64,000 nucleotides of DNA from Sulfitobacter sabulilitoris. Its GTDB lineage: Bacteria > Pseudomonadota > Alphaproteobacteria > Rhodobacterales > Rhodobacteraceae. The stretch is taken from NCBI RefSeq assembly GCF_005887615.1, contig NZ_VANS01000001.1:1532024-1596023 (forward strand), read 5' to 3'. Made by a program: the position numbers and the translations under genes. The stretch's first letter is position 1. Every line of letters begins with the position of its first letter. Shown here in pieces: positions 54,569 to 61,692 of this stretch. The notes beneath the pieces were generated by a model that was not told the origin of the DNA, made no database searches, and was given only the letters and a program-made list of their open reading frames with translations.

Positions 54569-54976
54569 ATGGAACATACAATATTCGGACTGATCAAGAA
54601 ACGCGGTGAGATAGCAGGCCAGCACAAGGTTGCGCTCAAGGCCGCTGACGCACTCAAGGCCGATCTGGAGGCCATAGACCGCGCCCTGGTGCTGTGCGGC
54701 TATGAGGACGACCCCAAGGCGATACCAGCGCGCGGCAAGTACAAGCAGCTATTCGGGCGCAATGAGTTGAAGCTGACCATCATCAATGCGCTACGGATTG
54801 CCCCGGCGGATGATGAGGCGATAGCCGCGCAGATCATGGCGGCTAAGGGCTGGGACGATGATATCCACGCCGATGTGCTAAAGCGGGTGCGTGACGCGAT
54901 CCAGAGGGCGCAGAAAGATGGGCATGTAGTGCAGGACTTTGGGCCAGATGGATGTTTGTGGCAACTTGCAGCTTAA
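54569..54976 (+). CDS. Passenger protein with coiled coil and winged-helix-like end, hypothetical
   Basis: A 135-residue protein. Residues 1-45 (MEHTIFGLIKKRGEIAGQHK then an Ala/Lys-rich helix) should form a coiled coil, and the C-terminal 70 residues (LKLTIINALRIAPADDEAIAAQI, then VLKRVRDAIQRAQKDGHVVQ, ending FGPDGCLWQLAA) look like a winged helix. The gene starts inside the left inverted repeat region, its stop lies in the same TTAA as the transposase stop on the other strand, and it is A+T-richer than the chromosome. Such small proteins are often next to IS1595 transposases in this family, so it may assist or control transposition. Unproven. Confidence 0.7.
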   Translation: MEHTIFGLIKKRGEIAGQHKVALKAADALKADLEAIDRALVLCGYEDDPKAIPARGKYKQLFGRNELKLTIINALRIAPADDEAIAAQIMAAKGWDDDIHADVLKRVRDAIQRAQKDGHVVQDFGPDGCLWQLAA

Positions 54977-55934
54977 GCCTCCCGCTGCCAGTACCCCTTC
55001 CAGTCGCGCGAAACAGGCGCTTCCATCGCGTTAGACACAACGATCTGCGCCAGCGTGCCGTTGTCGGTGCGGCGGTTGTCTTCCAACCATGCGGAGTGGT
55101 TCGCATACTGGTGCAGGTACTTGGGGATACGCCGTGGTGCTGACCTTGGATCATGTTGCGCAGACGAGAGAAGAAGCTTTCCACCATGTTGGTGTGCTTG
55201 CCGTGGTCGCTGTAAATCTCTGAGTGGTTCACGCGGTCAACGTGGTAGCCCATGTGCAGCACGTCCCAATGGCTTGCTTCATCCGCTGACATGGTTGCCA
55301 TGCGAGATACATTCTCGTTTGCCAGTGCTACGCCTTCGCCTTCATTCAGGGCAACGAAGGGCAGTGTGCGGCCCTTACGCTCACGCATGGCGATCACAAC
55401 GCGGCGTGTGCCTGTCTGGTGCTCTTTCAGGCGGCGATCAACGCGCTTGGCCTTCTGGTTGTGCGGGCGGATGTGGCCCCCAAAATAAGCGCCGTCAATC
55501 TCAACATGGCCTTCCAGCACTTCGCCCGTCTGGACCTCACTCGCAATCGCCTCACGCAGCTTGTGGGCCAGCACGAAGGCTGTCTTGTACTGGCAGTCGA
55601 TATCGCGGGAAAGCTGCACCATGCTCATGCCCTTGGATGCGTTCACAATCAGGCAGATCGCGGCCAGCAGATCAACGAAGTCCATCTTGCGTGATGCAAA
55701 GATTGTACCGGACGTGACGCTAAACTGGTGGTGGCAGTTCTTGCACTTGAACTTGCGGCGCGTGGTGATCTTGTACGTCTCATGGCTGGAGCATACGGGG
55801 CAAACCGCTTCGCCGTCTGTCTCAGGCCAGCGCATCTTGCAGAACGTCTCATGCGCCGCCGCTTCGCCTGCTTTGTAGATGCTGCGAAGGCTGAGGGTGC
55901 GTGATGCCGCTGAAAGAAGAAAGTGCTGTGCCAT
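54973..55934 (-). pseudogene. IS1595-family transposase, frameshifted
   Basis: The 320-residue transposase is read from ATG 55934 to a TAA at 54973-54975 with one frameshift near 55123. The zinc ribbon is CPVC-x11-CKNCHHQF; the DDE triad is represented by EIDGAYFGG, SDEASHWDVLHMG and MVESFFSRLRNMIQG. Up to GQHHGVSP the frame is normal, then a single missing base (CCNAAG became CCAAG) shifts it; the correct continuation KYLHQYANHSAWLEDNRR and WKGYWQREA lies in the next frame and ends with a normal stop. Without the last 50 residues the enzyme may be inactive. A sequencing error cannot be excluded; no programmed slippery site is evident. Confidence 0.85.
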
Positions 55935-56039
55935 GTTATAATCATATCCTGTGCTTGTGCACCATATATGATGATATTGACGCATCAAGTCAAGTGCTAT
56001 AGCACGTTAAATGATGATATTAGCAATTTAGGACGTGAT

Positions 56040-56264
56040 ATGCCCGAAAGAACAGACTGGGAAGAACGCGCAAAGGGTATCCTGCGCGCAGAGATGGCGC
56101 GCAAAGGAACCACCTATGCGCAGCTTATCGAACTGCTTGCGGAGAAAGGAATCGAAGACAATGAACGGAACCTGCGCAATAAGGTAAGCCGAGGCAAATT
56201 TACCGCAGGATTTTTATTACAATGTCTTTCCGCACTTGGCTGTACGTCTTTGCATTTGGAATAG
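56040..56264 (+). CDS. DUF6471 family protein
   Basis: A 74-residue protein that fits DUF6471 from end to end: DWEERAKGILRAEMARKGTTYAQLIELLAEKGIEDNERNLRNKVSRGKF is the complete domain. The helix-turn-helix-like spacing (TYAQLIELLAEKGIEDNERNLRNKVSRG) suggests a DNA-binding or regulatory role, as in other small HTH proteins. AGGA lies seven bases before the ATG at 56040. Its gene overlaps the next by 43 bases, so the two are tightly coupled. DUF6471 proteins are frequent near IS1595-type transposases in Rhodobacterales. Function not known. Confidence 0.85.
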   Translation: MPERTDWEERAKGILRAEMARKGTTYAQLIELLAEKGIEDNERNLRNKVSRGKFTAGFLLQCLSALGCTSLHLE

Positions 56265-57235
56265 CGTTAGCCGCATCAGTTGCCGCGCAGGAGGTTGATC
56301 CCGCCCTCAAACAACAGCCAGTGACTGAATCCGGGCAAGGCGATGCCACCAATGACAGCAATGAAGCTGCCCAACCCAATGTAGCAAATAGCCCCGAAAT
56401 ATTGGCGGCTATCAAAGGGATCGAAGCCGCGATACGCGACCTGATAGCCGAAGAAGACCAAATAGAGACTGAACGCCAAAGAAAAAACGAAAGCAGGGAT
56501 CTCAATGCGCAAGAGGCGATGGCTAAGTGGGCGCGTTGGATGTTCTGGGCAACTATTGGCACAGCCTTTGTAACTCTCGTCGGCTTGATCCTGATCGGCT
56601 TTACTCTCCGATACACGCGCAAAGCTGCCGAACATACTGAGGGAATGCTCATTGAGGCAAAGGCCACGACCCTCGCTGCGAAAGAATCCGTAACCGTTAC
56701 AAGAAAAATAGGAATGTCTCAGGTCAGACCATGGATCAAGTGTACTATCGAAATGAATGCCGGTCTGATGGCTAACAAGGGCAGCTTGCCATTCAGTTTG
56801 AACGTCAGCGTTCAGAATGTGGGTAATGGGCCTGCAACAGATACCCTCTACGATGTCTTTCTCTTCGAAAGCTTCGGTCATTCTGACGAAGACGCTGTTG
56901 CTAAGTTGAGAGATAAAATGATATCTCGCGTTGAGACTGGCCACAATCGGCCCAGCATTATCTTCCCTGCTGAATCTGTGAGCATAAGCCGAGCTGAGAA
57001 CTTGATCATAGACGGAAGCTCCATAAAGAGCGATGCCATGGGTGTGGTCCCTGCCGCTTGCGCTGTTGCAGTTTATCGTATCGACGGCGAGAAAGAGTGG
57101 CGATGTACAGCGTCCATCTTCGATATATTCGTCAGGGGTGACGTTGGTCTCGGTCACGCATTCCCTATGGACGGAAAAGCTATTTCCGCCGAAGGGCTGA
57201 ATGTCGTCCATCGCCGCAATGCCATCGGCACCTGA
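56222..57235 (+). CDS. Signal-peptide and membrane protein of unknown function, transposon cargo
   Basis: A 337-residue protein. A signal peptide (TWLYVFAFGIALAASVAA) is followed by an acidic disordered part (residues 24-60), a coiled coil (60-100), one membrane segment at about 105-129, a second helix (KAAEHTEGMLIEAKATTLAAKESV) and a C-terminal beta-rich domain with QVRPWIKCTIEMNAG, FSLNVSVQNVGNGPATDTLYDVFLFES. The last part resembles domains of membrane proteins found in many genomic islands, whose function is unknown. The start at 56222 lies inside the DUF6471 gene, with AGGA about 12 bases upstream. The gene ends 129 bases before the right inverted repeat. Confidence 0.75.
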   Translation: MSFRTWLYVFAFGIALAASVAAQEVDPALKQQPVTESGQGDATNDSNEAAQPNVANSPEILAAIKGIEAAIRDLIAEEDQIETERQRKNESRDLNAQEAMAKWARWMFWATIGTAFVTLVGLILIGFTLRYTRKAAEHTEGMLIEAKATTLAAKESVTVTRKIGMSQVRPWIKCTIEMNAGLMANKGSLPFSLNVSVQNVGNGPATDTLYDVFLFESFGHSDEDAVAKLRDKMISRVETGHNRPSIIFPAESVSISRAENLIIDGSSIKSDAMGVVPAACAVAVYRIDGEKEWRCTASIFDIFVRGDVGLGHAFPMDGKAISAEGLNVVHRRNAIGT

Positions 57236-57364
57236 CAAGTGAAATAAAGACAGTAAAATGGCTATGAACACAGCGCACCTCCTCTGAACAGAATAGGCGC
57301 AAACCTGTTCTGTTGCGTCTTGTGCCATATGAGCGCGCGCATGGTTAAGGAACTACTCACCCCG

Positions 57365-57390
57365 CTTGGTGCGTTTGATACATAAGGCCG
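57365..57390 (-). repeat. Right terminal inverted repeat of the IS1595-type element
   Basis: Reverse complement begins CGGCCTTATGTATCAAACGC and matches the left end in 25 of 26 positions. It is separated from the membrane protein stop by 129 bases of DNA without a gene. Confidence 0.92.
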
Positions 57391-57398
57391 GGCGACCG
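57391..57398 (+). repeat. 8-bp target site duplication, right
   Basis: GGCGACCG, identical to 54503-54510. The element therefore inserted as a single event and has not since been recombined, since both copies are intact. Confidence 0.9.
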
Positions 57399-57472
57399 CC
57401 ATAAGCGTAAAAAAGTTCATCTCTGTCAACGCATTGATCGCACGGGGCAGGCGACGTGCCTACTAAGACTTT

Positions 57473-57886
57473 CTAACGCTCCATGTAGGCCCTGAAATTT
57501 TCTAAGATCGCCTGCCAGCCGTCGCGCTGCATCTCGACTGGATTTTCAGCTTCCGCATCAAAAGTCGTCGTCACCTTTGTCTTTCCATCCAGCGGTACAA
57601 AGATCGTGCGCGCCCTGCGACCGTCTGCCATGGCAAGGGTAAGCGCCTTGTGCAAGTTCAGTTCTTCGTAGACGGCCTCGAAATCAAAACCGAAACTGCC
57701 GTCCTTCGCCTCCATTCGCGCCTTGTAGCTGCCCCCGACCCGCAGATCGGCTTCGGCGCTGGGGCAGCACCAATCGTCCGATGCAAAGTTCCACCGGGCG
57801 ATGTGGTCTGGTGTCGTGAAACCCTCCCAGACGCGCTCGACCGGGCTGCCGATTGTCGTCTGGACGGTGATCTGCCGCGATGCCAT
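57473..57886 (-). CDS. SRPBCC family protein, AHSA1-type
   Basis: A 137-residue START/Bet v1-like protein. ITVQTTIGSPVERVWEGFTTPDHIARWNFASDDWCCP is the conserved start of the activator-of-Hsp90-like (AHSA1) branch, with later LRVGGSYKARMEAKDGSFGFDFEAVYEEL and DGWQAILENFRAYMER at the end. These bind hydrophobic ligands in a deep cavity; the bacterial ones are rarely characterised. It is the last of four co-directional genes (58786-57473) with VOC and DUF1428 proteins, a set often found together in bacteria. No regulator gene is in the set. Confidence 0.88.
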   Translation of the reverse strand: MASRQITVQTTIGSPVERVWEGFTTPDHIARWNFASDDWCCPSAEADLRVGGSYKARMEAKDGSFGFDFEAVYEELNLHKALTLAMADGRRARTIFVPLDGKTKVTTTFDAEAENPVEMQRDGWQAILENFRAYMER

Positions 57887-57897
57887 GTCGCCCCCTA

Positions 57898-58293
57898 CTA
57901 TGCGGTCACTTCGCCACCGAGATCGACCAGAGGCACGAACCCGCCATAGATCAGCCGCATCCCGTCAAAGGGCATCGGATTCTTCTTGGGATCCATGCGG
58001 GGATCGGCCCCCTCGGGGTTCTCCATCCAGTCCGTCATCTTTGCCATCGCTGCATCACGCGTGACCTTGTCCGGCCATTCGACCCACGAGAATGCGACCG
58101 TCTCATCAGCCTTGGCCTGCACGGCCTTGCGAAAGTCCGTGACCTTTCCGTCCGGCACATCATCGCCCCAGCATTCGACGACACGGGTCGCTCCGAGGTC
58201 CATGAATACGCCGTCACCCTTTTTCGCATGGTCGATGAATTTCTTTCGGTTCTCGGTCGGCACTGCGATCACGAAACCGTCCACGTATCTCAT
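57898..58293 (-). CDS. DUF1428 family protein
   Basis: A 131-residue protein with the ferredoxin-like DUF1428 pattern: YVDGFVIAVPTENRKKFIDHAKK at the start, RVVECWGDDVPDGKVTDFRKAV in the middle and ending MRLIYGGFVPLVDLGG. Each protein of this family is a dimeric alpha-beta barrel of unknown function. GGGAGG lies before the ATG at 58293. It is between the VOC gene and the SRPBCC gene in a compact four-gene unit. Confidence 0.92.
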   Translation of the reverse strand: MRYVDGFVIAVPTENRKKFIDHAKKGDGVFMDLGATRVVECWGDDVPDGKVTDFRKAVQAKADETVAFSWVEWPDKVTRDAAMAKMTDWMENPEGADPRMDPKKNPMPFDGMRLIYGGFVPLVDLGGEVTA

Positions 58294-58306
58294 AGCCTTT
58301 CCTCCC

Positions 58307-58789
58307 TTAGCGGTCTGCGACAGCTGCTTCCAGCGCCGCGATGTTGATCTTGCCCATGTCCATCATCGCCTCGAAGACGCGTTTCGCCTTGTCCCTGTCC
58401 GAACCCGTCATCAGGTCCAGTAGCAGCCGCGGCGTGATCTGCCAGGAATGCCCCCAGAGGTCCTTGTACCAGCCGCAGGCGCTTTCCTGCCCGCCATTGG
58501 CGGTGATCGCGTCCCAGTATCGGTCGGTTTCCTCCTGGGTCTCCGTGATGACCATGAACGAAACTGCCTCGTTAGGGGTGAAATTCGGACCGCCGTTCTC
58601 GCCGACGAACATGCTGCCGAGCACGGTGAACTCCACGGTCAACTCGTCGCCTTCCTTCCCGCCGGGATAGTCGGCGGCGGCCTTGTTCACGCGGTCCAAG
58701 CGGCTGTCGGGAAAGGTTGCGGCATAGAACTCTGCCGCCTTCCTCGCTTCGCCGTGGTCATACCACAGACAGGTGACAAGGTCGGTCAT
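58307..58789 (-). CDS. VOC family protein (PhnB/glyoxalase-like) 1
   Basis: A 160-residue vicinal-oxygen-chelate protein of the 3-demethylubiquinone-methyltransferase-like (PhnB) branch: [24 protein letters not shown] at the start, [26 protein letters not shown], then [24 protein letters not shown] and a C-terminal helix. It probably binds a small ligand or metal; enzymatic activity is unproven. The gene overlaps the next one upstream by four bases (ATGA), so they are translated together. Confidence 0.88.
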   Translation of the reverse strand: MTDLVTCLWYDHGEARKAAEFYAATFPDSRLDRVNKAAADYPGGKEGDELTVEFTVLGSMFVGENGGPNFTPNEAVSFMVITETQEETDRYWDAITANGGQESACGWYKDLWGHSWQITPRLLLDLMTGSDRDKAKRVFEAMMDMGKINIAALEAAVADR

Positions 58790-59217
58790 GCCGGTGCTCC
58801 ATCTGACCTGTTACCCTCATAATTCAGCATCCACGGGGTGCCGTATCGGTCGATGAACGTGGCGAAGCGTTCAGCCCAGAAGGTTTCGGCTGGGGCCATT
58901 TCGACGTGTTCGGCATTCTTGGCGAGGACTTCGAAGATGCGGTCGAAGTCCTCAAGCGAACGCGGCGCGATGGACACTCGAAAACCCTGCGTTTTCTCGT
59001 ACATCGACTCCGCATTGTTGGATGCCATGACCGTCGCGCTGCCCAGTGTCATCATCATGTTCACGACCAGATCGTCGCCGCCGGGCATCCGGCTTTCCGC
59101 GTCCGGCACGTCCTCGTTCCGGAAGACTCCCGATATCTTGCCGTTCAGCACCTCGGCATAGTGGCACATTGCCCCAAGGCATTTCCCCTTGAAAAAGAGG
59201 TAGATCGTCGGTTCCAT
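58786..59217 (-). CDS. VOC family protein (PhnB-like) 2
   Basis: A 143-residue PhnB-like VOC protein: [47 protein letters not shown], and the C-terminal [23 protein letters not shown] are the family landmarks. It is the first gene of the four-gene VOC-VOC-DUF1428-SRPBCC unit. Homologues are paired with the shorter VOC protein in many genomes. A metal-binding His/Glu set cannot be assigned with confidence; function unknown. Confidence 0.88.
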   Translation of the reverse strand: MEPTIYLFFKGKCLGAMCHYAEVLNGKISGVFRNEDVPDAESRMPGGDDLVVNMMMTLGSATVMASNNAESMYEKTQGFRVSIAPRSLEDFDRIFEVLAKNAEHVEMAPAETFWAERFATFIDRYGTPWMLNYEGNRSDGAPA

Positions 59218-59717
59218 GTTTCACCCGATAGAGACCCGGTCTGGTGCTGCCAATGAAGGCGGAATCAGTCCATAGTAATTATTCTCTACCTAATCCGTAC
59301 CACTATCAATCGTCGGTTTCAGGCAGGAAGCGGAGAGACCAGCGGAAGTACGTGATTTGTTGCGATCCTCACTTTTGCATCGCGATAGCCCGCGCCAGGA
59401 CGCGCCGCGAAACCCCGCCCTAGACATCTATGAGCGGACCTTCCGTTTGCAAAGGCGGACGGCAGCAAAGTCCGCACAGCGGACTAACACAATATCCGGA
59501 CACCCCCAGAGTGTTCATGGCGCAGGAAACCGCTGCTCGCGGGACGTTCGCGCCTCACGTAAAATTGGTCTTAAAATCAAAGATGTCGTCGAAATTCGGC
59601 TGTTGACGCATAAGGCTGCCAACAGTCCCGCTGACAGGCTTTCGAGGCCCCTAATTCACACCGAAAGGGCGGCCCAGACGGGACCGCCCCTTTACATCGT
59701 GTCGCGGTGAACGACCC
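59218..59717. other. 500-base gap with degenerate repeat DNA
   Basis: No gene is supported here. The part 59440-59560 (GAGCGGACCTTCCGTTTGC and nearby CCGCACAGCGGAC) has the look of decayed intergenic repeat sequence common in this family. The end holds the CsbD terminator at 59664. Confidence 0.5.
59664..59693 (-). terminator. Intrinsic terminator of the CsbD gene
   Basis: On the minus strand GGGCGG pairs with CCGCCC (6 bp), extended by an inner two-base pair, and is followed by TTTC. It begins 25 bases past the csbD stop. Confidence 0.65.
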
Positions 59718-59918
59718 TCAGCCCTGCTTGGCCAAGAACTCGTCGATCTGCCGTTCGGCTTCTTCCTTGGCCACGCCATAGCGTTCCTGGATCATGCCCG
59801 ACAGTTTTTCTCGGTTGCCCTCGGCCTGGGCCACCTCGTCGTTGGTAAGCTCGCCCCATTTGCTTTGGATCGAGCCTTTCATCTGGTCCCAATTGCCTTT
59901 GATCTGGTCCCAATTCAT
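59718..59918 (-). CDS. CsbD family stress protein
   Basis: A 66-residue hydrophilic protein: MNWDQIKGNWDQMKGSIQSKWGELTNDEVAQAEGNREKLSGMIQERYG is the full CsbD consensus. Members are induced by general stress and form small disordered-helical proteins in the cytoplasm; their action is unknown. AAAGGAG sits eight bases before the ATG at 59918, which rules out the longer upstream start. It is monocistronic, with a terminator behind and a divergent three-gene cassette ahead. Confidence 0.93.
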   Translation of the reverse strand: MNWDQIKGNWDQMKGSIQSKWGELTNDEVAQAEGNREKLSGMIQERYGVAKEEAERQIDEFLAKQG

Positions 59919-60106
59919 AGCGATCTCCTTTGCGTTGTGTCTGGTGCAGCGCGGGCTGTTGCCCCGCTGATGTCTGATATTCAAACGCAGCGCACGCGCG
60001 AATTGTTCCACAAACGTGATCGGCCGCGACCGCCAAAGCCGTTGATCGGATTCGAACCCGCCACTACCATTTTCCAATCTTATCTTTTTCAGAACGGGAT
60101 TTCGCC

Positions 60107-60553
60107 ATGCGCCAATTACTTTCCTTGCTGTCCTGTTGCCTGGCGCTGCCCGCGCTGGCGTCCGAGGGCACCCGCATTCAGGTCACCGGTGAAATCATCG
60201 ACACCTGGTGCTATTATTCCGGCGTCATGGGGCCACCGGACGCGGTGCGCGGGTCGGGCCATCATACCTGTGCCTTGTGGTGTTCGGCGGGCGGCATCCC
60301 CGTCGGTCTGCTGGCCGAGGATGGAACGGTCTACATGGTGTTGAAAATCGGGCAGGACGCGCAGTCCGCCGGCGGCGACACGCAACTGACACTGGCCGCG
60401 CATACCGTCACCGCCGATGGCATGCTGTATGAACGCGACGGGCAGAATTACATCATCGTCAACGACGTCGTCGAGGATGCCGATATCACCCTGCGCACCC
60501 ACGAGGACTATGGCGTCGTGCCGCCCTTCGCCGTTCCGGAGGACGCGCGATGA
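60107..60553 (+). CDS. Periplasmic Cys/His-rich protein 1 of the Sco cassette
   Basis: A 148-residue exported protein with signal peptide MRQLLSLLSCCLALPALA (possibly with a lipid-modifiable Cys in SCCLA). The mature part has IIDTWCYYSGVMG, then HHTCALWCSAGGIPVGLL, and a beta-rich end. The arrangement of three cysteines and two adjacent histidines is a good metal-binding or redox site. It overlaps the next gene by four bases (ATGA). Homologues stand next to Sco-like genes, so a role in copper handling or in the thiol chemistry of cytochrome oxidase assembly is likely but inferred. The protein family is not named here. Confidence 0.75.
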   Translation: MRQLLSLLSCCLALPALASEGTRIQVTGEIIDTWCYYSGVMGPPDAVRGSGHHTCALWCSAGGIPVGLLAEDGTVYMVLKIGQDAQSAGGDTQLTLAAHTVTADGMLYERDGQNYIIVNDVVEDADITLRTHEDYGVVPPFAVPEDAR

Positions 60554-61113
60554 CCCGGATCGCCGCCACAGCCCTCGCCCTGCTTGCCACACCCCTGGCC
60601 GCACAGGATTTCTCCCAAGGGTCGGAGGCGAGGTCCTGGAACCTCTACGCAGAGGTTCCGGCCCGGTTCGAAGCGCGGGTGGTCGATGTGCTGTGCGAAC
60701 TGACCGGCGAATGCGCCGCGGACTGCGGCGCGGGCGGGCACCAGATGGGGCTGGTGCGCACCGCCGACGGTGTTCTGGTGATGCCGCTCAAGAACAATCA
60801 GCCGGTGTTTTCGGGCGCGGCGGCCGACCTCGCCCCCTATTGCAACCAGACGGTCGAAGTCGATGGGCTGATGATCGAGGACGAGGATCTGAACGTGCGC
60901 TATGTCTATCAGGTCCAGCGGATCAAGCCACAGGACGGCGAATGGACCAAGGCCAACCGTTTCACGCAGGTCTGGGCGCAGTCGCATCCCGACGCCGCCG
61001 GCGACGGGCCATGGTTCCGGCGCGATCCGCGCGTGAACGAGGTCATCGATCGCGAAGGCTATCTGGGCCTCGGTCCCGAGGAGGACGCCGCCTTTATCGA
61101 GGAAAACGATTGA
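60550..61113 (+). CDS. Periplasmic Cys-rich protein 2 of the Sco cassette
   Basis: A 187-residue exported protein with signal peptide MTRIAATALALLATPLAA. The mature part contains VVDVLCELTGECAADCGAGGHQMGL, where three cysteines and a His lie close together, then LAPYCNQTVEVDGLMIEDED. This fits binding of a metal or a disulphide switch. It overlaps the first gene by four bases and ends three bases before the Sco ATG, so the three proteins are made together. By context it may deliver or sequester copper for the oxidase. No named family is recognised. Confidence 0.75.
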   Translation: MTRIAATALALLATPLAAQDFSQGSEARSWNLYAEVPARFEARVVDVLCELTGECAADCGAGGHQMGLVRTADGVLVMPLKNNQPVFSGAAADLAPYCNQTVEVDGLMIEDEDLNVRYVYQVQRIKPQDGEWTKANRFTQVWAQSHPDAAGDGPWFRRDPRVNEVIDREGYLGLGPEEDAAFIEEND

Positions 61114-61115
61114 GG

Positions 61116-61688
61116 ATGCTCAGGCCGATCGCGGCGGGCCTGCTGGCCTGCGCGAGCGTCGCGCAGGCGGACAGCCCGCGCCCCGCCACCCTGCCCTTTG
61201 CGCTTGGCGGTGCGTACAGCCTGACCGATCAGCACGGCGCGCACCGCTCGCAGGCCGACCCCCAAAACCATGCGCAACTGCTGTTTTTCGGCTATGCCAA
61301 CTGCCCCGGCATCTGCAGCGCCGCGATGCCACTGATGGCCGATGTGACCGATGCGCTGGCGGCGCGGGACATGGCCGTGACACCCGTGATGATCACCATC
61401 GACCCCGCGCGCGATACCGTCGATACGATGGCCGCCCCGCTTGCCGACCTGCACCCCGCCTTCGTGGGCCTGACCGGCGACACGGCTGCGTTGCAGGCCG
61501 CGTGGCGCGCGTTTTCGGTCGAACACAACCTGGCCTATGTCGATCCCGAACATGGGCCGGTCTATTCTCACGGCAGCCTGATCTACCTCCTGGATGGCGC
61601 GGGCGTCGTGCAGACGATCATTCCACCGGTCCTGGATGCCGCCGCGGCCGCACAAATCGTGCTGACCTATACCGCCCCCAATGGCTGA
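61116..61688 (+). CDS. SCO1/SenC family protein (copper chaperone for cytochrome c oxidase)
   Basis: A 190-residue exported Sco protein. After a signal peptide (MLRPIAAGLLACASVAQA) the thioredoxin-like fold holds Cys63 and Cys67 in NCPGICSAAM and His152 in VYSHGSLIYLLD, the three copper ligands of the family. Sco proteins place copper in the CuA site of cytochrome c oxidase and also act as thiol reductases. The start ATG 61116 has GAGGAAAA upstream; an in-frame TTG at 61110 overlaps the preceding gene. It is the last gene of the cassette and converges with the FrhB-family gene, only four bases apart. Confidence 0.92.
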   Translation: MLRPIAAGLLACASVAQADSPRPATLPFALGGAYSLTDQHGAHRSQADPQNHAQLLFFGYANCPGICSAAMPLMADVTDALAARDMAVTPVMITIDPARDTVDTMAAPLADLHPAFVGLTGDTAALQAAWRAFSVEHNLAYVDPEHGPVYSHGSLIYLLDGAGVVQTIIPPVLDAAAAAQIVLTYTAPNG

Positions 61689-61692
61689 CGCG

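Larger units (their letters stand above)
54511..57390. mobile_element. IS1595-family element with passenger genes, 2880 bp
   Basis: The element is bounded by 26-bp terminal inverted repeats starting CGGTCTTATGTATCAAACGC on the left (54511-54536) and, on the reverse strand, CGGCCTTATGTATCAAACGC on the right (57365-57390), one mismatch between them, and by identical 8-bp target duplications GGCGACCG. Inside are the IS1595-type transposase (frameshifted), a 135-residue protein with a winged-helix-like end, a DUF6471 protein and a secreted or membrane protein. IS1595-family elements normally hold only the transposase and are much shorter, although relatives with passenger genes are known. Its DNA is markedly richer in A+T than the surrounding genes. 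The insertion split an A+T-rich intergenic sequence and broke no recognisable gene. Confidence 0.92.

Noticed and set aside
55110-55135. Programmed frameshift in the transposase
   Set aside because: No A-rich slippery heptamer and no downstream structure; a simple one-base deletion explains the change.
59357-59710. Plus-strand frame of 117 codons in the gap before CsbD
   Set aside because: No ribosome binding site, no family resemblance, composition like decayed repeat DNA and the frame overlaps the CsbD terminator.
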